DNA from: DASXBA01 sp046729895
GTDB taxonomy: Bacteria; Actinomycetota; Thermoleophilia; Solirubrobacterales; Thermoleophilaceae
Assembly (NCBI GenBank): GCA_046729895.1
Contig: JBKPHP010000058.1
Location: 1-15,265, forward strand
Reading direction: 5' to 3'
Length of the DNA stretch: 15,265 nt
Under the pieces are notes generated by a model. It ran no database searches. It was not told where the DNA came from and worked only from the letters and a program-made list of their open reading frames with translations. Below, piece by piece: positions 5,587 to 12,440 of the stretch (position 1 is the stretch's first letter; each line of letters begins with the position of its first letter). Both the position numbers and the translations under genes were made by a program.

Positions 5587-7077
5587 ATGCCGCCCCTGCC
5601 ATTCCTCGTCTTCGTGGTGGGCACGGGGTCGCTGGGGGCCGAGATCGCGGCCGTCAGGCTGCTCGCGCCCTACTTCGGGGCTTCGACGATCGTCTGGGCG
5701 AACACGATCGGCGTGGTGCTGGTGGCGCTGTCGGTCGGCTACTGGCTCGGTGGCCGCCTCGCCGACCGTCACCCGCATATGCGCGGGCTCTGCCTCCTGG
5801 CGCTCACCGCCGCGGTGCTGCTCGCGCTCGTGCCCTTCGTCGCGGATCCGCTGCTCGACCTCGCCGTCGATGCGTTGGACGAGGTCTCGGCCGGGGCGTT
5901 CATCGGCTCGCTGATCGCGGTGCTCGTGCTGATCGCCGTGCCGATCATGCTGCTGGGCGCGGTCTCCCCGTACGCGATCCGGCTCGCCGTGTCCAAGGTG
6001 GAGGAAGCGGGAACCGTGGCGGGCCGCCTCTACGCCCTCTCGACCGCCGGCAGCCTGCTCGGAACGCTGATCTCGGCGCTGCTCCTGATCCCGCTCGTCG
6101 GCACGCGGCGGACGTTCCTGATCTTCGCGCTCGCGATCTCGCTGGTGGCGATCGCCGGCTTGCGACCGATACGCCGTTACGCGCTCGCCCCGGCGGCCAT
6201 CGCCGTGCTGATCGCCCTCCCGGTTGGGACCCTCAAGGCCCAGACCGGTAACGGCAGGGTGATCTACGAGACCGAAACCGCCTACCAGTACGCGCGCGTC
6301 ATCGAGCGACCCGACGGCAGCCGCGCGCTCGAGCTGAACGAGGGGCACGCCACCCACTCCCTCTACAGACCCGAGACGGTGCTCACCCGGGACTACTGGG
6401 ACGGCTTTCTCGTACTCCCATTTGCACGCCGCGGCGGGCCACCGCGGCGGGTGGCCACGCTCGGCAATGCGGCGGGCACGGTAGCCCGCGGCTACCGGCG
6501 CTTCTTCCCGGCCGCCCGCGTCGATGGGGTTGAGATCGACGCCAAGCTGTCCGAGATCGGGCGCCGCTACTTCCACATGGGAGGGCCCCAGTTGCACCTC
6601 TACCACGAGGACGCCCGTCCGTTCCTCCGCCGCATCGACGCCCGCTACGACATGATCTCGCTCGACGTCTACAGGCAGCCCTACGTCCCCTTCTACCTGA
6701 CCACCAAGGAGTTCTTCGAGCTGGCGCGCGACAAGCTGGCGCCGGGGGGCGTCGTGATCATCAACGCCGGCCACCCCGAGGGCCGCTACGACCTTGAAAA
6801 GGTCCTCGCGGCGACCCTTGAAGAGGTCTTCCCGCACGTGATGAGCGACCCGATCGAGTCGACCAACACGCTGCTCGTGGCGGGAATGAGGCCGCTCTCG
6901 GCCGGCCAGCTACGTCGGACGCTGCCCCGGCTGCCGCGCGCCCTGCGGTCCACCGCCGAGGGAGCCGCCCGCCGCCTGCGCCGGCCACTCGAGGGCGGTT
7001 CGGTCTACACCGACGACCGGGCCCCCGTGGAATGGCTGATCGACAAGTCGATCATCGACTACGCGGCCCGGGACTGA
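5587..7077 (+). CDS. Membrane-anchored spermidine-synthase-like protein
   Basis: A 496-residue two-part protein. Residues 1 to about 215 are a polytopic membrane domain with roughly six to seven hydrophobic helices (for example 35-57, 67-90, 103-125, 153-171, 175-193, 198-215) and short basic loops such as GGRLADRHPHMRG; this is the arrangement seen in fused transporter/spermidine synthase proteins. Residues about 225-480 form a spermidine-synthase-type Rossmann domain: ELNEGHATHS (249-258) equals the usual LDG-x-x-Q-S strand, LGNAAGTVARGY (292-303) replaces the Gly-rich SAM loop, VDGVEID (312-318) has the ribose-binding Glu, and EDARPFLR (341-348) follows. The catalytic loop is LDVYRQPYVPFYLTT around Asp360, without the second acidic residue of the usual D-x-x-D. 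It may therefore not be an aminopropyltransferase. It starts at ATG 5587 and is followed by an acyl-CoA synthetase on the same strand. Confidence 0.8.
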   Translation: MPPLPFLVFVVGTGSLGAEIAAVRLLAPYFGASTIVWANTIGVVLVALSVGYWLGGRLADRHPHMRGLCLLALTAAVLLALVPFVADPLLDLAVDALDEVSAGAFIGSLIAVLVLIAVPIMLLGAVSPYAIRLAVSKVEEAGTVAGRLYALSTAGSLLGTLISALLLIPLVGTRRTFLIFALAISLVAIAGLRPIRRYALAPAAIAVLIALPVGTLKAQTGNGRVIYETETAYQYARVIERPDGSRALELNEGHATHSLYRPETVLTRDYWDGFLVLPFARRGGPPRRVATLGNAAGTVARGYRRFFPAARVDGVEIDAKLSEIGRRYFHMGGPQLHLYHEDARPFLRRIDARYDMISLDVYRQPYVPFYLTTKEFFELARDKLAPGGVVIINAGHPEGRYDLEKVLAATLEEVFPHVMSDPIESTNTLLVAGMRPLSAGQLRRTLPRLPRALRSTAEGAARRLRRPLEGGSVYTDDRAPVEWLIDKSIIDYAARD

Positions 7078-7140
7078 CCGGCGCGGCACGGGGTACCAGC
7101 AGGAAGGACCGAGTACGACCTGGAGGGAGGTAGACAACGG

Positions 7141-7173
7141 ATGGGCTTCTGCAAGTACGAGCTCGGCGGCTAG
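7141..7173 (+). CDS. Possible 10-codon minigene upstream of acyl-CoA synthetase
   Basis: ATG 7141 to TAG 7171-7173 encodes MGFCKYELGG. A strong GGAGGGAGG lies at 7122-7130, ten bases before the ATG. The stop runs directly into the GAGGAG ribosome site of the synthetase, and the minigene is in the same frame as the synthetase ATG at 7180. It could be a leader peptide, a translation-coupling element or the cut-off N-terminus of the synthetase. There is no family evidence. Confidence 0.3.
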   Translation: MGFCKYELGG

Positions 7174-7179
7174 GAGGAG

Positions 7180-8748
7180 ATGGTCGCGAAGCACCGCTGG
7201 GAGGTGCCCGAGCGCTACAACATCGCGCGCGACGTCTGCGACAAGCACGAGCGCGACCGGCTCGCGATGGTCTGGGAGGACTGGCAGGGCAACGAGCGGC
7301 GCGTCAGCTTCGGCGAGCTCCAGGACCTCTCGAACAGGTTCGCCAACCTCCTCGAGGCCCACGGCGTGGAACGGGGCGACCGGGTGGCCACGCTGCTGCC
7401 GTCGCTCCCTGAGACGGCGGCGATCTTCATCGGCACCTACAAGCGGGGGGCGATCCTGCTCTCGCTGTCGGTCCTCTACGGCGACGGGGGCATCCAGCAT
7501 CGTCTGCGCGACTCCGGCGCCAAGGTCGTAATGACCGACTCGGCGAATCGCGACCGCCTTCCCGAGGGGCTCGTCGACGAGGTCCTGGTCCTCGATGAGG
7601 GGCTGGAGCAGGAGCTCGAGAAGGCCTCGGCCTCCTACGAGGTCGCCGACACGGCCGCGGACGACCCGGCACAGCTCTACTACTCCTCGGGCACCACCGG
7701 CCACGCGAAGGGCATCCTGCACGCCCACCGCTACCTGCTCGCGCACGAGGAGTTCGAGTTCTGCCACGACGTCCAGGACGGGGAGCTCTTCCACGGCTCA
7801 GGCGAGTGGGCCTGGGCGGCGGAGATCGCTCCGCTGCTGGGCCCCTGGCGCTACGGAGCAGTTGCTCTCGTCCAAGCCCGCAAGGGCGGCTACGACCCGG
7901 AGGAGCACCTGCGTTTCCTCTCGAAGCACGGGGTCCAGAACATGTTCACGACGCCGACGGCGCTGCGGGCGATGACCGGTGTCGGGGATGCGGGCAAGCG
8001 CTACCCGCTGCCGGAGCTGCGGATCACCTGCTCCGCCGGTGAGCCGCTCAACCCGGAGGTAATCCGCTGGTTCCGGGAGCAGTACGGGATCACGGTTCTC
8101 GACTACTACGGGCTCACGGAGAGCTACCCGCTCTGCGGCAACTTCCCGACGGTCGAGGTGCGCGAGGGGTCGATGGGGCGGCCGCTGCCCGGCTGGGAGG
8201 TAGCGATCCTCGACGAGGACGAGCAGCCGCTGCCGCCCGGCGAGCGGGGTGAGATCTGCCTGAGGGCCCGCTCGAACCCGCACTACCCGCTCGGCTACTG
8301 GAACCGTCCCGACGACACCGAGGAGGTCTTCGGCGGCGACTGGTTCCACACCAACGACGCGGCTCAGACCGACGAAGACGGCTACTTCTGGTACGCGGGC
8401 CGCTCCGACGACGTGATCATCTCGGCTGGATACAGGATCGGGCCCTTCGAGGTCGAGTCGGCGTGCGTCGAGCACCCGGCGGTCAAGGAAGCCGCCGCCG
8501 TGGCCTCGCCGGACCCACGGCGCGGCGACCTGGTCAAGGCGTTCATCGTCCTCGCCGAGGGCCACTCCGGCTCGGAGGCGCTCGTGACCGAGGTCCAGGC
8601 GCATGTCCGCGAGCGCCACTGGGCCTATGCCTATCCGCGGGAGATCGAGTTCGTCGACGTCCTGCCGAAGACCCTGACCGGCAAGATCAGGCGTGTCGAG
8701 CTGCGGGAGGCCGAGCGCCAGCGCAAGCAGGAGCAGGCGCCGGCTTAG
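7180..8748 (+). CDS. AMP-forming acyl-CoA synthetase (acetyl/medium-chain type)
   Basis: A 522-residue ANL-superfamily enzyme that activates a carboxylate with ATP and CoA through an acyl-adenylate in the cytosol. The ATP P-loop YYSSGTTGHAKG is at residues 167-178, and GSGEWAWAAE at 205-214 matches the GW segment of medium-chain and acetyl-type synthetases. The A5 motif DYYGLTES is at 308-315, with WFHTNDAA at 388-395 where most relatives have TGD. The hinge and A8 region GRSDDVIISAGYRIGP is at 407-422, and the adenylation-step lysine is Lys502 in LTGKIRR. The length is slightly short of acetyl-CoA synthetase and typical for the medium-chain group. The substrate is not readable. The start is ATG 7180 after TAGGAGGAG. 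The gene overlaps tail-to-tail by four bases with the PGPGW gene. It could feed a dicarboxylate or fatty acid into CoA form, but a link with biotin supply is only a guess. Confidence 0.92.
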   Translation: MVAKHRWEVPERYNIARDVCDKHERDRLAMVWEDWQGNERRVSFGELQDLSNRFANLLEAHGVERGDRVATLLPSLPETAAIFIGTYKRGAILLSLSVLYGDGGIQHRLRDSGAKVVMTDSANRDRLPEGLVDEVLVLDEGLEQELEKASASYEVADTAADDPAQLYYSSGTTGHAKGILHAHRYLLAHEEFEFCHDVQDGELFHGSGEWAWAAEIAPLLGPWRYGAVALVQARKGGYDPEEHLRFLSKHGVQNMFTTPTALRAMTGVGDAGKRYPLPELRITCSAGEPLNPEVIRWFREQYGITVLDYYGLTESYPLCGNFPTVEVREGSMGRPLPGWEVAILDEDEQPLPPGERGEICLRARSNPHYPLGYWNRPDDTEEVFGGDWFHTNDAAQTDEDGYFWYAGRSDDVIISAGYRIGPFEVESACVEHPAVKEAAAVASPDPRRGDLVKAFIVLAEGHSGSEALVTEVQAHVRERHWAYAYPREIEFVDVLPKTLTGKIRRVELREAERQRKQEQAPA

Positions 8749-9128
8749 ACCGCCGGCACGAGAGGGATGTCCCAGAGCAGGGCGGCGGTTACGATCGCCG
8801 CCAGGACCAGGACGCCGGCCGCCGTGCTCAGCGCCCGCTCGCGGGGCGTCGACCGCTCCGCCCGGTCCTTGGCGGCGTCCGCCCAGCGGATCGACCGCTC
8901 CAGCAGCCGTTCCGCGCGGTCGAACTCGAGCGCCAGGAACGTCAGGCCGACCAAGATCGTTGCAATGCCCGGCCCCGGCACGCCGGGCCCCGACATCACG
9001 ACCCCGATCACGACGAGGAAGAAACCGAGGGCCACGATCGCGGCGCGGTGCAGGCGCCCGCGCCGCTGATGCCGCAAGCGTCGCTCGTGCAGCTTCACGA
9101 GCAGCTCGGGCCGGTCGTCCTCGGGCAT
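8745..9128 (-). CDS. PGPGW-family small transmembrane protein
   Basis: A 127-residue membrane protein. A charged N-terminus (residues 1-27, Arg-rich) precedes a first helix (about 28-46), then the signature GVPGPGIATILVGLTFLALEFD (PGPG at 51-54) forming a second helix. A charged stretch (71-98) resembles the family's RAxxxLxRxxxW region, and a last helix spans about 100-119. This matches the small actinobacterial PGPGW / TIGR02611-type proteins of unknown role. I chose ATG 9128, 10 bases after the bioD stop; a GTG at 9167 would overlap bioD and add residues with no membrane character. There is no Shine-Dalgarno, but TAACCT (9141-9136, including the bioD stop) lies seven bases upstream and could be an internal promoter. 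It is last in the bioBFD operon, and its stop overlaps that of the acyl-CoA synthetase. Confidence 0.75.
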   Translation of the reverse strand: MPEDDRPELLVKLHERRLRHQRRGRLHRAAIVALGFFLVVIGVVMSGPGVPGPGIATILVGLTFLALEFDRAERLLERSIRWADAAKDRAERSTPRERALSTAAGVLVLAAIVTAALLWDIPLVPAV

Positions 9129-9138
9129 CCAGGCGAGG

Positions 9139-9804
9139 TTAGAGCCAGTCGTCCAGCGGCAGCGCACCCCCCGCGGCGGCCAGGGACTCCGGGTCGGTGG
9201 AAGGCAGCCCGCAGACCGGCACCTGGCCGAGTCGGGCGACGGTTGCGCGGTTGGACGCCTCGATCGGCTCGGGCTCGCGGGACCAAGGGGTCATGACGAC
9301 CGCGCGCACGCTCAGCCCCGCCCCCTTGGCGGCCTCCACCGTGAGCAGGCTGTGGTTGATCGTGCCAAGCCCCGTCCGAGCCGCGATCACGACCGGCAGC
9401 CGGAGGTCGAGCGCCAGGTCCCGCACGACGTAGCCCGGCGTAAGCGGCACGAGCAGCCCCCCGACGCCCTCGCAGACGAGCGCGTCGGCCCGCTCCCCGG
9501 CCCGACGGGCCGCGTCGAGGAGGGCCCCCGGCTCGACCCGCTCGCCCGCCAGCTCGGCCGCGTAGTGGGGGGAGAGCGCCGGACCGAAGCGGTACGGGGA
9601 TACCTCCTCCGGCCGCTGGCCCGTGGTGGCGGCGAGGAGCTCGTGGTCGGGTGGCCACGCTCCAGTCTCGTCCTCGAGGCCGGTCACCACCGGCTTGAAC
9701 GCGGCGACCGCCTCGCCGCGGCGGGCGAGCGCCGCGCAGACCGCGCCGGCAACGACGCTCTTGCCGACCCCGGTGTCGGTCCCGGTGACGAAGACGCCGC
9801 GCAC
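9139..9804 (-). CDS. bioD: Dethiobiotin synthetase
   Basis: A 221-residue ATP-dependent carboxylase that closes the ureido ring of DAPA to give dethiobiotin, cytosolic. The P-loop GTDTGVGKS is at residues 8-16, and Lys37 in FKPVVTG is the conserved substrate/phosphate lysine. The CEGVGGLLVPL segment at 111-121 carries the conserved E-G-(A/V)-G-G loop, and TGLGTINHSLLTVEA gives the next conserved strand-helix. Length matches the family (220-240). The start is GTG 9804, 10 bases after the bioF stop; a weak GACGGCG is the only ribosome-site candidate. Third gene of the bioBFD unit. Confidence 0.95.
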   Translation of the reverse strand: MRGVFVTGTDTGVGKSVVAGAVCAALARRGEAVAAFKPVVTGLEDETGAWPPDHELLAATTGQRPEEVSPYRFGPALSPHYAAELAGERVEPGALLDAARRAGERADALVCEGVGGLLVPLTPGYVVRDLALDLRLPVVIAARTGLGTINHSLLTVEAAKGAGLSVRAVVMTPWSREPEPIEASNRATVARLGQVPVCGLPSTDPESLAAAGGALPLDDWL

Positions 9805-9814
9805 GCGGCGCCGT

Positions 9815-11041
9815 CTAGGCCGCGTCGCGCAGACCGTCGAAGACGCGAGGCGCCTGATCGGCAGGCGCAGGCAGCGAGGCGAGCGCGCGCGCCGTGCCGG
9901 GCATGGTCGCGGCGAGCACCCTTCCGGCCTCGCGCAGCTCGGACCGCGTGTGCGAGGCCATCACGGACAGGCGCAGCCGGGAAGTGCCGGCGGGGACGGT
10001 GGGGGGGCGGATGGCCTGGGCGAAGACGCCTTGCTCGAGCACCCGCTCGCTGGCCTTCACCGCGGCATCGGCGTCGCCGATCACGAGAGGGACGATCTGC
10101 GTGCCCGACCGCGCGGGGAAACCCTCCCGCTCCAGCTCCTCGCGAAGCACCTCCGCGTTGCGCTGCAGCTTGTCGACCCGGCGCGGCTGCTCGTGCAGCA
10201 GGGCGAGCGCCGCGCTCGCCGCGGCCACGGCGGGGGGCGGCAGGGCGGTGCTGAAGATCAGGGTCCTGGCGGAGTTGACGAGGTACTTGGCCAACTGGGC
10301 GTCGCAGCAGACGAAGGCGCCGTACGAGCCGAGCGACTTGCCTAAGGTGCCGATGATCAGGTCGACCTCGTCTTCGAGCCCCGCGGCCGCCACCGTCCCT
10401 CTCCCGCCGGGACCGATAGCCCCGATTGCGTGCGCCTCGTCCACCATCACCCGGGCGTCGTAGCGGGCGGCCAGGTCGACGATCTCCTCGAGCGGCCCGA
10501 GGTCCCCGTCCATGGAAAAGAGGCCGTCGGTCACGATCAGCGACCCCCGGCCCTCGGCCTGGCGGAGCCCCCACTCGAGCTGCTCGGTGTCGCAGTGGTC
10601 GTAGACGAAGGTCTCCGCCCTGGCGAGCCGGCAGCCGTCGATCAGCGAGGCGTGGTTGAGCGCGTCGGAGAACACCACGTCTCCCTCGCGCGCGAGCGTC
10701 GAGATCACGCCCACGTTCGCCAGGTAGCCCGACCCGAAGAGGACACAGGCCTCGGAGCGCTCGAACTCGGCGAGCCGCTCCTCGAGCCGGCGGTGAATCG
10801 TCATGTTCCCCGAGACGAGACGCGAGGCGCCGGCGCCGGCCCCATAGCGCATGGCCGCTTCGGCCGCGGCCTCGCGGACCGCCGGGTGGTCCGCCAGTCC
10901 GAGGTAGTTGTTGGAGCAGAGGAGCAGCACTGGACGGCCGTCGAGGAGCACGCGTGGACCCTGCGGGCCGGAGACGACACGGAGCCGCCGGTACAGCCCG
11001 CGGCTGCGTATCTCCGCGAGGCGGTCCTCGATCTCGGTCAC
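9815..11041 (-). CDS. bioF: 8-amino-7-oxononanoate synthase (KAPA synthase)
   Basis: A 408-residue alpha-oxoamine synthase that condenses a pimeloyl thioester with L-alanine to KAPA, PLP-dependent. Characteristic stretches are LCSNNYLGLADHP (41-53), GAGAGASRLVSGNMTIHRRLE (67-87), FGSGYLANVG, DALNHASLIDGCRLA (126-140) with His130, and VDEAHAIGAIGPGGRG (200-215) with Asp201 and His204. The PLP lysine is Lys235 in GTLGKSLGSYGAF. About 20 extra residues at the C-terminus beyond the usual end are Ala/Pro-rich. The start GTG 11041 overlaps the bioB TAG by one base (TAGTG), so translation is probably coupled. BioF and the related AKB ligase or serine palmitoyltransferase are similar, but the bioB/bioD context settles the call. 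Confidence 0.95.
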   Translation of the reverse strand: MTEIEDRLAEIRSRGLYRRLRVVSGPQGPRVLLDGRPVLLLCSNNYLGLADHPAVREAAAEAAMRYGAGAGASRLVSGNMTIHRRLEERLAEFERSEACVLFGSGYLANVGVISTLAREGDVVFSDALNHASLIDGCRLARAETFVYDHCDTEQLEWGLRQAEGRGSLIVTDGLFSMDGDLGPLEEIVDLAARYDARVMVDEAHAIGAIGPGGRGTVAAAGLEDEVDLIIGTLGKSLGSYGAFVCCDAQLAKYLVNSARTLIFSTALPPPAVAAASAALALLHEQPRRVDKLQRNAEVLREELEREGFPARSGTQIVPLVIGDADAAVKASERVLEQGVFAQAIRPPTVPAGTSRLRLSVMASHTRSELREAGRVLAATMPGTARALASLPAPADQAPRVFDGLRDAA

Positions 11042-12264
11042 TAGGCCGCCAAGTCGGGTGGGTGGGCCGAATGCTCCGGCGCGACGTGGATCACGGACGG
11101 CAGCTCCCGCGTGGGCTGCTCGTCGTCGTTCGGGGGGGCGGAGGGCGACGCCGGGGCCGGCACATGCCGCTTCTTCACACGCCGCAGCTGCGTCACCGGG
11201 TTCCAGAAGTTGGCCTCGGACTGCTTGTCGATCAGCTCGTCGACCGGCGTGCGGGGCGGCTCCCCCTCGAGCCAGCCGGAGCGATTGTCGGGCCGGGGAT
11301 TCGTGCCATTGTCAGGCTGCCGGGCCACGTCGAGCCCCAGCTCCTCGAACAGGGAGCGGTCCCACTCCGGGTCCGAGCCCAGCGTGGTGAGGAAGTTGCC
11401 CATCATCACCCCGTTGAGCCCGGCTTTGACGGCGAGCCGCTGCAGCTCGCCGGCGCCCAGGTTCTCGTTTCTCCCTCCACAGAGGCGGAAGAGGGCGTCG
11501 GGCAGGACCAGGCGGAAGATCGCCACCCACTTGATGACCTCCCACGGTTCCATCAGCTCCCTGTCCCCGAACTTCGTGCCGGCGCGGGGGTTCAGGAGAT
11601 TGATGGGGACGCTCGTGGGGTCCAGCTCGGACAGCTCGAATGCCATCTCCACTCGCTGCTCGGGAGACTCTCCGAGGTTGAGGATGCCGCCCACGCAGGT
11701 CTCGAGCCCCGCGTCGCGGACCGCCTCGATCGTCCGGATGCGGCCCTCGTAGCGGATGGTGGTCGAGACCTCGGGGTAATAGCTGCGAGCGGTCTCCACG
11801 TTGTGGTGGACCCGCTGGACGCCCGCCTCCTTGAGCGCCTTGGCCCGTGCCGCCGAGAGGTGACCGATCGATACGCAGCGCTTGAGGTTGGTGTTCTGAG
11901 CCACGAGCCGCGCTCCCTCGACCACGTTGTGGAAGTCCCGCTTCGAGAGGCCCTGGCCCTGGGTGACCATGCAGAAGCGGTGCGCGCCCGCCGCCTCCGC
12001 GGCCCTCGCGTGTTCGAGGATCTGCTCGGGCGTCATCATCGCGTGCATCGGGGTGTCGGCTTCGGCGTAGCGCGACTGCGCGCAGAAGCCGCAGTCCTCG
12101 GCGCAGCCACCCGACTTTGCGTTGACCAGCGAGCACATGTCGGTGGAGGCGCCGAACCGCTCCTTCCGGACCCGCCAGGCCCGCTCCACGAGAGCCTCGA
12201 TCGCAGCGCGGTCCTCAAGGCGGCCGAGCTCGAGAGCCTCCTCCTTGGAGATCAAGGGCGGCAC
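11041..12264 (-). CDS. bioB: Biotin synthase with C-terminal extension
   Basis: A 407-residue radical SAM enzyme that inserts sulfur into dethiobiotin. The [4Fe-4S] motif CAEDCGFC has Cys54, Cys58 and Cys61. The [2Fe-2S] ligands are all present: Cys98 (RFCMVTQG), Cys130 (LKRCVSIG), Cys190 (LETCVGG) and Arg260 (FRLCGGRNEN). Also typical are VHHNVETARSYYPEV, NLLNPRAGT and GNFLTTLG. The family core ends near residue 315; the remaining 90 or so residues are an unusual tail with an ordered-looking part (PVDELIDKQSEANFWNP...QLRRVKKR) and then a Pro/Ala/Ser-rich disordered end. The start is uncertain: GTG 12264 is the first start codon before the conserved region and has TACCGT nine bases upstream; TTG 12255 is the alternative. 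The longer open frame upstream to 12978 is the antisense of the regulator gene. First gene of bioBFD. Confidence 0.94.
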   Translation of the reverse strand: MPPLISKEEALELGRLEDRAAIEALVERAWRVRKERFGASTDMCSLVNAKSGGCAEDCGFCAQSRYAEADTPMHAMMTPEQILEHARAAEAAGAHRFCMVTQGQGLSKRDFHNVVEGARLVAQNTNLKRCVSIGHLSAARAKALKEAGVQRVHHNVETARSYYPEVSTTIRYEGRIRTIEAVRDAGLETCVGGILNLGESPEQRVEMAFELSELDPTSVPINLLNPRAGTKFGDRELMEPWEVIKWVAIFRLVLPDALFRLCGGRNENLGAGELQRLAVKAGLNGVMMGNFLTTLGSDPEWDRSLFEELGLDVARQPDNGTNPRPDNRSGWLEGEPPRTPVDELIDKQSEANFWNPVTQLRRVKKRHVPAPASPSAPPNDDEQPTRELPSVIHVAPEHSAHPPDLAA

Positions 12265-12440
12265 GTGTACGCCACGGTAGGCGCGGAGTCGGACGGAGCG
12301 CCGGCCCCGACGGATCGCGAGCTGCGACCGCGCAGGGGCCGGACGAGTATCTTCGTGCCCGCCGTTCGACCCCGGCGGTCCGTCGGTCGCCTCGCCCACC
12401 CGCGCACCGCAGCCGCGTGGCTGTTGGCGGGCGTCCGGTG
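12265..12440. promoter_or_regulatory. bioB upstream region
   Basis: A 176-bp gap between the regulator stop and the bioB start. A minus-strand TACCGT (12279-12274) lies nine bases before GTG 12264. Further upstream a minus-strand GATACT (12351-12346) sits inside a short inverted repeat, ACGA-N6-TCGT (12343-12356). I see no BirA-type (TTGTAAACC), BioR or BioQ-like operator and no T-run terminator after the regulator gene. Promoter placement is tentative. Confidence 0.3.

Noticed and set aside
5566..6837. 423-codon minus-strand frame opposite the spermidine-synthase-like gene
   Set aside because: Low-complexity Arg/Glu/Asp/His composition typical of the antisense of a GC-rich membrane protein; the plus strand has clear membrane and Rossmann features.
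5587..7077. Naming the SAM-domain protein as BioC or as true spermidine synthase SpeE
   Set aside because: The fold signs are spermidine-synthase-like rather than BioC-like, and the catalytic loop lacks the second acidic residue of true SpeE.
7180..8748. Naming the acyl-CoA synthetase as pimeloyl-CoA synthetase (BioW)
   Set aside because: BioW is a small protein of a different fold; this is a standard ANL enzyme, and nearness to bio genes does not identify its substrate.
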